Shown here piece by piece: positions 58,735-64,000 of a stretch of 64,000 bases of DNA. The notes under the pieces are model-generated. The model saw only the letters and a list, made by a program, of their open reading frames with translations. It ran no database searches and was not told the origin of the DNA. The position numbers and the translations under genes are program-made. Where the stretch lies: assembly GCF_029625215.1 (NCBI RefSeq), contig NZ_CP121197.1, positions 4,402,001 to 4,466,000 of the forward strand, in the 5' to 3' direction. Position 1 is the stretch's first letter. Each line of letters opens with the position of its first letter. This DNA is from Aurantibacillus circumpalustris (GTDB taxonomy: Bacteria; Bacteroidota; Bacteroidia; B-17B0; Aurantibacillaceae).

Positions 58735-59709
58735 TTAATGATAATAAAAAATAAAGCTATAGCAAAGTCCTGCAAGCATAATAAGTTTCAATAAAGAACT
58801 TGCATTTTTAAACTGACGGCTATCTTTCGCCCTTAACACATTGATAGCGAGCAGACATAATGGAATAATTAAGCCGAGAACAATGTAAATATTATTAACC
58901 GTAAAAATCATTCTTTCAGACCTTATTGTATTGTATTCTACAAACAACAATAAGAGAACCGTTATAATTATTAAAAAGAAAGCATTGAATTTGCTCACTC
59001 TTATTCCCCAAACTATTGGCATTGTAGCGCCCCCGGTTTCTTTGTCACCCTTATAGTCTTCCATATCCTTTATGATTTCTCGGGCCATACTGGTTATAAA
59101 AGCAAACAGAGCAAATATAAACGTGATCTTAAAAATCGAAAAAATAGCATAGCGGTGTGTTGCGATAAAAGTCTCGTGCAGTTTTTGCATAACGCCAAGC
59201 TCGTATACCAAGGGCATAAACGTAACTGAAGCAGTAAGAAGTGAAACAACCAAATTACCAACTAATAGCATCCTTTTAAAATGTGTACTATAAAACCATA
59301 ATAAAATTGCTGCTGCGAAATGAAAAATAGCAAGACGTAGATAACCAGTCTTGAGGGCCACGAACATTCCTATTACAATTCCTATAAACGTAAATGTAAT
59401 GTGCAATACAATAGCGAGACGCCTTTTGATAACCTTATCCACCACAACCGTATCCGGATGGTTGATGAGATCTGTTTTGACGTCGAAATAATCATTAATG
59501 ATATACCCAGCTGCGGCAATTAACACCGTACTAAAAACCAGACCGTAAAACAAGCCGTTGTTAAGTTCTAATTGAATTTCGTTTGCATTTAGAATTTTTT
59601 GAAGTACCAGATAACGTACACTAATTTGTGTGAAAGCAATCATTACAAGGTTTTCAAACCTGATAAGTTTTAAAAATGCAAGTAATTTATTGTTTCGTAC
59701 GTTTTTCAA
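58735..59709 (-). CDS. UbiA family prenyltransferase
   Basis: The 324-residue membrane protein has eight or nine helices and both Asp-rich UbiA motifs, NDYFDVKTD (about 67-75) and DMEDYKGDKETGG (about 215-227). Bacteroidota homologs are usually labelled geranylgeranylglycerol-phosphate geranylgeranyltransferase, but the substrate is uncertain; isoprenoid quinone or lipid prenylation is the safe statement. It is divergent from ispG, an isoprenoid precursor gene. Confidence 0.88.
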   Translation of the reverse strand: MKNVRNNKLLAFLKLIRFENLVMIAFTQISVRYLVLQKILNANEIQLELNNGLFYGLVFSTVLIAAAGYIINDYFDVKTDLINHPDTVVVDKVIKRRLAIVLHITFTFIGIVIGMFVALKTGYLRLAIFHFAAAILLWFYSTHFKRMLLVGNLVVSLLTASVTFMPLVYELGVMQKLHETFIATHRYAIFSIFKITFIFALFAFITSMAREIIKDMEDYKGDKETGGATMPIVWGIRVSKFNAFFLIIITVLLLLFVEYNTIRSERMIFTVNNIYIVLGLIIPLCLLAINVLRAKDSRQFKNASSLLKLIMLAGLCYSFIFYYH

Positions 59710-59867
59710 ATTTTTGAGTCTATTTTCCTTTTAAATAAACAAACTCCTGCTGACTTAATTTGAATCAAATTCTAACAATGTTTTCACATTAATTGACAAA
59801 ATAGCAAACAGTCAGACCAAATCACCCGTCCAAGAACTATTCTCTTCGCTAAAATTGATTTCTTTAG

Positions 59868-59875
59868 TATCTTTG
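59868..59875 (+). promoter_or_regulatory. -7 box of ispG (TATCTTTG)
   Basis: TATCTTTG matches TAnnTTTG and ends 13 bases before the ATG at 59889. Confidence 0.55.
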
Positions 59876-59888
59876 GGCTTCAATTATT

Positions 59889-61832
59889 ATGAGCGATTTT
59901 AGTCAACAATATTGCAATAGCTTAACTCAGTATTCGCGTTTTTTAACCCGCGAAGTGACTATGGGTGACCTGAAAATGGGGGCTTTAAATCCTATTCGTG
60001 TTCAAAGTATGACTACTACGGATACCATGGACACTAAAGGGACCGTTGAACAAAGTATTCGCATGATTGAAGCAGGTTGTGAGTTGGTAAGAATCACTGC
60101 TCCTAGCATGAATGAGGCGAAAAATCTGGAACTGATAAAAAAAGAACTACTCGCGAGAGGATATAACACCCCAATTTGTGCAGACATTCATTTTACTCCA
60201 AATGCTGCTGAGTTTGCCGCTCGCGTGATCGAAAAAGTGCGTGTAAATCCAGGAAATTACGCTGATAAGAAAAAGTTTGAAAACATTGATTATACAGATG
60301 CTGCTTATGAAGCAGAGTTAGAAAGGATTAGAAAACGTTTTACACCTCTTGTGAAAATCTGTAAAGAATACGGAACTGCCATGCGTATTGGTACTAATCA
60401 TGGTTCTTTAAGCGATCGTATTTTAAGCCGTTATGGTGATACGCCACACGGCATGGTGGAAAGTGCTTTGGAATTTTTACGCATTTGTGAAGAGAACGAT
60501 TATTTCAACATTGTAATCTCAATGAAAGCAAGTAACACACAGGTAATGGTGCAGGCCTATCGTTTGTTGGTTGCTAAAATGATTGAAACGAATCGCAATT
60601 ACCCTCTGCATCTAGGCGTGACTGAAGCTGGAGATGGTGAAGACGGAAGAATTAAATCAGCAGTTGGAATTGGAACTTTATTGGAAGATGGCCTAGGAGA
60701 TACGATTCGTGTTTCTTTAACAGAAGAACCAGAGTTTGAAATTCCCGTTGCTAAAGCTTTGGCAGATCGTTATTCAAATAGAAAAGAACACAAAGCAATA
60801 CAGGAAATAAATTTTGAATTACCCTACAATCCCTACGAGTATAACCGTAATCCAACAAAAGAAATACTGAATATCGGCAACCACAATGTTCCCAGAGTTA
60901 TTGCAGATTTTAGTATGAGGCCAGAAGTAACGGCTGCCAGTCTGTTTGGAGTTGGTTACAATTATTCTGTTCCATTGGATAAATGGAATTTAAGCGATAT
61001 GGCAGTTGATTATTTATTTCTGGGTGATAATGAAATAAATTTTGAGATTCCTGGAACATTAGGATTGATTTATAATTCAGAGACCTGGTTAAAAAATAAA
61101 ACTCAGGAAAGGGCATTCCCATTATTTTGTGGCGATGAATATTTTAAGACTAAAGAAAAATCATCAATACTAAATTTTGTAGCGGTAACTGTTGAAGTGC
61201 TTAGTCCCGAATTTATTTCGAAATTGAAAAATGAAACGACTCTGTGTTTGGTTTTAGATTCATTTAACACGCATACTATGCCGGAACTCAGACGCATGGC
61301 AATTGAATTAAAACGTCAAGGTGTTTCTTTACCAGTAATTATTAAAGGAAATTATGCCAACTTAAGTGAAGCGCAATTTCAATTATACAGTAGCACAGAT
61401 ATAGGTGCCTTGTTGTTAGATGGTTTTGGTGATGGCGTTTGGATCAAGCAGAGAGATTGTGCAAGCACCCAAGTGTGTAACTCAACAGCATTCGGAATTT
61501 TACAAGCAACGCGCACACGCATCAGTAAAACAGAATACATTTCTTGTCCGAGTTGCGGAAGAACTTTATTCGATCTTCAAGAAACAACTCAAAAAATTAG
61601 AGAGCGCACCGATCATTTAAAAGGTATTAAAATTGGCATCATGGGCTGTATTGTAAATGGTCCGGGTGAAATGGCCGATGCGGACTATGGTTACGTAGGT
61701 ACTGGTCCTGGAAAAATTAGTTTATACAAAGGCAAAGAGGTGGTGAAGAAAAATGTAACCAGTGAAACTGCCGTAGATGAGTTGATTGGCTTGATTCGTG
61801 AGCATGGGGATTGGGTGGAGAAGGTTTCATAG
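59889..61832 (+). CDS. ispG: 4-hydroxy-3-methylbut-2-enyl diphosphate synthase IspG, long form
   Basis: IspG (GcpE) is the iron-sulfur enzyme of the MEP isoprenoid pathway. At 647 residues it is the long form with an extra domain (about residues 290-520) between the TIM barrel and the iron-sulfur domain, as in Bacteroidota, Chlamydiae and plants. The barrel has PIRVQSMTTTDTMDT and RIGTNHGSLSDRIL; the cluster cysteines are in EYISCPSCGRTLFD and GIMGCIVNGPGEMADADYGY. It is a single gene facing away from the UbiA gene. Confidence 0.96.
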   Translation: MSDFSQQYCNSLTQYSRFLTREVTMGDLKMGALNPIRVQSMTTTDTMDTKGTVEQSIRMIEAGCELVRITAPSMNEAKNLELIKKELLARGYNTPICADIHFTPNAAEFAARVIEKVRVNPGNYADKKKFENIDYTDAAYEAELERIRKRFTPLVKICKEYGTAMRIGTNHGSLSDRILSRYGDTPHGMVESALEFLRICEENDYFNIVISMKASNTQVMVQAYRLLVAKMIETNRNYPLHLGVTEAGDGEDGRIKSAVGIGTLLEDGLGDTIRVSLTEEPEFEIPVAKALADRYSNRKEHKAIQEINFELPYNPYEYNRNPTKEILNIGNHNVPRVIADFSMRPEVTAASLFGVGYNYSVPLDKWNLSDMAVDYLFLGDNEINFEIPGTLGLIYNSETWLKNKTQERAFPLFCGDEYFKTKEKSSILNFVAVTVEVLSPEFISKLKNETTLCLVLDSFNTHTMPELRRMAIELKRQGVSLPVIIKGNYANLSEAQFQLYSSTDIGALLLDGFGDGVWIKQRDCASTQVCNSTAFGILQATRTRISKTEYISCPSCGRTLFDLQETTQKIRERTDHLKGIKIGIMGCIVNGPGEMADADYGYVGTGPGKISLYKGKEVVKKNVTSETAVDELIGLIREHGDWVEKVS

Positions 61833-61837
61833 CTAGC

Positions 61838-61961
61838 TTAACCACAGAGTAACGCTGAGTTTAGCACAGAGTTTCGCAGAGTTTATTTTACGGTGCTTTT
61901 AACCGCAGAGTTGTAGGGAGTTTGGCGCGGTGTTTCGAGGAGTTTATTATACGATGTCGTT
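61838..61961. repeat. CACAGAG repeat, two diverged tandem units (left flank of GxxExxY gene)
   Basis: Two units of about 61 bases (61840-61900 and 61901-61961) run from AACCRCAGAG to TTTATTNTACGRTG. The first contains CCACAGAGT, GCACAGAG and CGCAGAG words. The second reaches into the last codons of the GxxExxY gene (stop at 61947-61949). An inverted copy lies at 62363-62404. Confidence 0.75.
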
Positions 61962-62327
61962 AATCACTCGTCTAATGCCATGCTTGAGTGACTTTACATT
62001 AAAATTTATAAGTAAGCCAACTTTACATTTTGAAAGTTTCAAATAGGTAAGAACTTGCGCAAGGTGTATCTCATTTAATGCTTCTACAGATTTAATTTCA
62101 ATCACCACCTGTTGCTCAATTAAAAAATCTATTCTATAGCCCGCATCCAATTTTACTTCATGATAAACTAAAGGAAGTGCTTTTTGTTTTTCTACCATTA
62201 AATTCGCTTGCGTCAATTCATAATTCAAACATTCTTCATATGCACTTTCAAGAAGACCAGGCCCAAGTGCACTGTGCACTTTGAACGCACAGCCTAATAT
62301 TTTCTCAGTAATATCGTTTATTTCCAC
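61947..62327 (-). CDS. GxxExxY protein (PD-(D/E)XK nuclease-like)
   Basis: The 126-residue protein carries the name-giving motif GLLESAY in GPGLLESAYEECL and the nuclease-like core YRIDFLI followed by VVIEIKSVEAL, fitting the D and ExK of the PD-(D/E)XK fold (PF13366). The family is small, widespread and of unknown role. The gene lies between inverted copies of a CACAGAG-type repeat (61838-61961 and 62363-62404), and its stop codon is inside the left one. ORF6N follows upstream on the same strand. Confidence 0.9.
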   Translation of the reverse strand: MEINDITEKILGCAFKVHSALGPGLLESAYEECLNYELTQANLMVEKQKALPLVYHEVKLDAGYRIDFLIEQQVVIEIKSVEALNEIHLAQVLTYLKLSKCKVGLLINFNVKSLKHGIRRVINDIV

Positions 62328-62362
62328 TTTATGTTATTCTAACTAGTGTTATTTATTTTTTT

Positions 62363-62404
62363 CTGTGAAACTCTGCGCCTAACTCTTTTTGACTCTGTGG
62401 CTAA
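62363..62404. repeat. Inverted CACAGAG repeat (right flank of GxxExxY gene)
   Basis: The reverse complement of this stretch matches 61838-61879 at 32 of 42 positions by hand count, including CCACAGAGT and CAGAGTTTC. It lies 35 bases upstream of the GxxExxY start. Confidence 0.75.
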
Positions 62405-62412
62405 GTGCGATA

Positions 62413-62949
62413 TCACCCTTTCACTATATAACCAATCTTTTTTCTTGGCTTTGTTGATTCTTTTTTCTCAATTAATTCGTCGAGATATTTAAAAACAAGT
62501 TCAATATTCTGACTATGGTTATTGAGTTTCTTTTTAATATGTTCAATTTCTAAACGTAGTTCAGTATTATCGCTTAAAACAGCCCTTAGTTTTGTGAACA
62601 ATCTAATAATTTGAATATTAACTTTAATTGCTCTTTTACTGTTTAGAACACTCGACAACATAGCTACACCTTGCTCTGAGAAAGCCATTGGAAGGTATTT
62701 TACATGTCCACCTCTTTTTAAGGTCACAAATTGTGACCTTAAAGAATCACTCTCTTCTTTTGTTAGTTCAAACATAAAATCTTCAGGGAAACGATCTATA
62801 TTTCGCTTAACCGCCTGTTTCAAAACTTTTGTTTCAACTTCATACAAACTGGCAAGATCTTTATCCAGCATCACTTTTTGGTTCCTGATAAAATATATTT
62901 TGTTAGTAATTAACTCTTCAGGAATAATTGTTTCTAATTTATTTGCCAT
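62413..62949 (-). CDS. ORF6N domain DNA-binding protein
   Basis: The 178-residue protein has the ORF6N domain (PF10543): NKIYFIRNQKVMLDKDLASL, VLKQAVKRNIDRFPEDFMF, then LRSQFVTLKRGG and the YLPMAFSEQGVAMLSSVL block. A helical, coiled-coil-like tail (about 120-160) may drive oligomerisation. ORF6N proteins occur in phages and in many Bacteroidota chromosomes; the target is unknown. Its coding sequence contains a perfect 27-base palindrome at 62717-62743. Confidence 0.92.
   Translation of the reverse strand: MANKLETIIPEELITNKIYFIRNQKVMLDKDLASLYEVETKVLKQAVKRNIDRFPEDFMFELTKEESDSLRSQFVTLKRGGHVKYLPMAFSEQGVAMLSSVLNSKRAIKVNIQIIRLFTKLRAVLSDNTELRLEIEHIKKKLNNHSQNIELVFKYLDELIEKKESTKPRKKIGYIVKG
62717..62743. 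promoter_or_regulatory. 27-base perfect palindrome inside the ORF6N gene
   Basis: Arms TTTAAGGTCACAA (62717-62729) and TTGTGACCTTAAA (62731-62743) are exact inverted copies around one base. The site falls on the codons for SLRSQFVTLK. A role as operator for this DNA-binding protein is only a suggestion; protein constraint could also explain part of it. Confidence 0.4.
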
Positions 62950-63040
62950 TTTGATTTTATTGGGTATTTAAAAATAAATCTAATTTTGAAATGGCCTTGC
63001 TATAAATTGTAGAAAGTTTTAATCCTTAACCTAGTAAAAC

Positions 63041-63072
63041 AAAAAAAGCCCTCTCATCTCTGAAAGGGCTTC
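63041..63072 (-). terminator. Terminator of fumC
   Basis: AAGCCCT (63046-63052) pairs with AGGGCTT (63065-63071); on the minus strand a T run follows the stem. It lies 20 bases after the fumC stop. Confidence 0.75.
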
Positions 63073-63090
63073 TTAATTTTTTAAAAAAAA

Positions 63091-64000
63091 TTACTTCAAA
63101 CTTCCAATCATGTCTTCAGGTTTCACCCATTGGTCAAATTGTTCGTTGGTTACATAACCTAATTCAATTGCAGCTTCACGCAAAGTTTTATTTCCTTTGT
63201 GCGCCGTCTTCGCAATCTTAGCAGCTTTTTCATAACCAATATGTGTGTTCAATGCCGTTACCAACATTAAAGAATTTTCCAAATGTTGTTTTAACATTGG
63301 TAAATTTGGTTCGATGCCATCTGCACATTTTTCTGTAAAGCTCACACACGCGTCACCAATAAGGCGCGCAGACTGTAGTACATTCGCCGCAATAACTGGT
63401 TTAAAAACATTTAATTCAAAATGTCCGGTTGCACCACCAATAGAAACGGCAACATCGTTACCAATTACTTGCGCGCAAACCATGGTCATTGCTTCTGGCT
63501 GTGTAGGATTTACTTTACCCGGCATAATTGAAGATCCTGGTTCGTTATCAGGAATAATAATTTCTCCAATTCCGCAACGTGGTCCAGATGATAACATACG
63601 AATGTCATTCGCAACTTTCATTAAAGAAACAGCTGTGCGTTTTAATGCCCCACTCATTTCTACCATCGCATCGTGTGCTGCTAAAGCTTCAAATTTATTC
63701 GGAGCCGTTACAAATGGAAGTTTAGTGAGTTCTGCAATTTTTTTAGCAACCAACACATCGTAGCCTTTTGGTGTGTTTAAGCCTGTTCCCACAGCAGTTC
63801 CACCCAAGGCTAATTCTTTAACCATTTCTAAAGCATTCTTTAAAGCACGAATACTGTTGTCAATTTGTTGCACGTAACCACTAAATTCTTGTCCTAAGGA
63901 AAGCGGCGTAGCATCCATAAAATGGGTACGTCCTGTTTTGATAATGGTTTTCCAGCTCTCTGCTTTTTTGTGTAATGCATGACGTAATTTTTCTAATCCC
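63091..64000 (-). CDS. fumC: Fumarate hydratase class II (partial, C-terminal part)
   Basis: FumC converts fumarate to malate in the TCA cycle. The frame continues to the window edge, so the ATG at 63918 is internal: the codons before it read [20 protein letters not shown] and then [12 protein letters not shown], the conserved FumC region. The superfamily signature is [16 protein letters not shown]. The C-terminal end ([14 protein letters not shown]) is complete. About one third of the protein, the N-terminal part, lies outside the window. Confidence 0.95.
   Translation of the reverse strand, partial: GLEKLRHALHKKAESWKTIIKTGRTHFMDATPLSLGQEFSGYVQQIDNSIRALKNALEMVKELALGGTAVGTGLNTPKGYDVLVAKKIAELTKLPFVTAPNKFEALAAHDAMVEMSGALKRTAVSLMKVANDIRMLSSGPRCGIGEIIIPDNEPGSSIMPGKVNPTQPEAMTMVCAQVIGNDVAVSIGGATGHFELNVFKPVIAANVLQSARLIGDACVSFTEKCADGIEPNLPMLKQHLENSLMLVTALNTHIGYEKAAKIAKTAHKGNKTLREAAIELGYVTNEQFDQWVKPEDMIGSLK

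Noticed and set aside
63245-63763. 172-residue plus-strand ORF opposite fumC
   Set aside because: It is antisense to strongly conserved FumC sequence and shows no motif of its own.
63091-63918. Complete fumC starting at ATG 63918
   Set aside because: The frame continues to the window edge with conserved FumC sequence, so this Met is internal.

Overview
The window is AT-rich, gene-dense chromosomal DNA from a member of the Bacteroidota. The evidence is a protein with a type B type IX secretion (T9SS) C-terminal domain, DUF4293 and WbqC-family proteins, large beta-barrel proteins ending in Phe, the long form of IspG, TAnnTTTG-type -7 promoter boxes, and translation starts that mostly lack a Shine-Dalgarno sequence. 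The order cannot be fixed from this stretch; it looks like an environmental Flavobacteriales or Sphingobacteriales-like genome. I see no rRNA, tRNA, CRISPR array, prophage or intact insertion sequence. Both ends cut a gene: an ABC-transporter-like C-terminus at the left and fumC at the right.

Layout. 1-455: tail of an ABC-type protein, a terminator and two copies of a short intergenic repeat. 455-4847 (-): two SGNH-hydrolase-like proteins and an MBOAT acyltransferase, probably a polysaccharide O-acetylation unit. 4937-9117 (+): miaA, an MFS transporter, an unknown secreted protein and a DUF4293 membrane protein. 9121-15388: M28 peptidase, purK, a small zinc-ribbon protein, a nucleoid-associated protein and the processing protease prc. 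15541-18242 (-): thrS-infC, where infC has no usable AUG/GUG/UUG start. 18530-21803 (+): active signal peptidase I, a paralog that has lost both catalytic residues, and a WbqC-family protein. 21883-29078 (-): envelope cluster with a GH3/beta-lactamase fusion, GT4 glycosyltransferase, O-antigen ligase-like protein and M23 peptidase.

29303-38423: psd, two very large outer-membrane proteins and an M20 amidohydrolase. 38833-40902 (-): membrane-fusion adaptor and tsaB. 41135-48767 (+): DUF255 thioredoxin-like protein, a secreted YD-like repeat protein, a hairpin-rich 500-base gap and a 1374-residue T9SS adhesin-like protein. 48910-53810 (-): sixA-ppk1-ppx-cdaA-slyD, joining polyphosphate metabolism with c-di-AMP synthesis. 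53955-61832: DUF2130 protein, two small tandem lipoproteins, M48 peptidase, Maf, a UbiA prenyltransferase and ispG. 61838-64000: a GxxExxY nuclease-like gene between inverted repeats, an ORF6N DNA-binding gene and partial fumC.

Most genes are housekeeping or envelope functions. The best leads are the GxxExxY gene bracketed by inverted copies of a dispersed CACAGAG-type repeat, the catalytically dead signal peptidase overlapping the live one, the infC start, the gap at 44162-44380 with competing inverted repeats, and a perfect 27-base palindrome inside the ORF6N gene.
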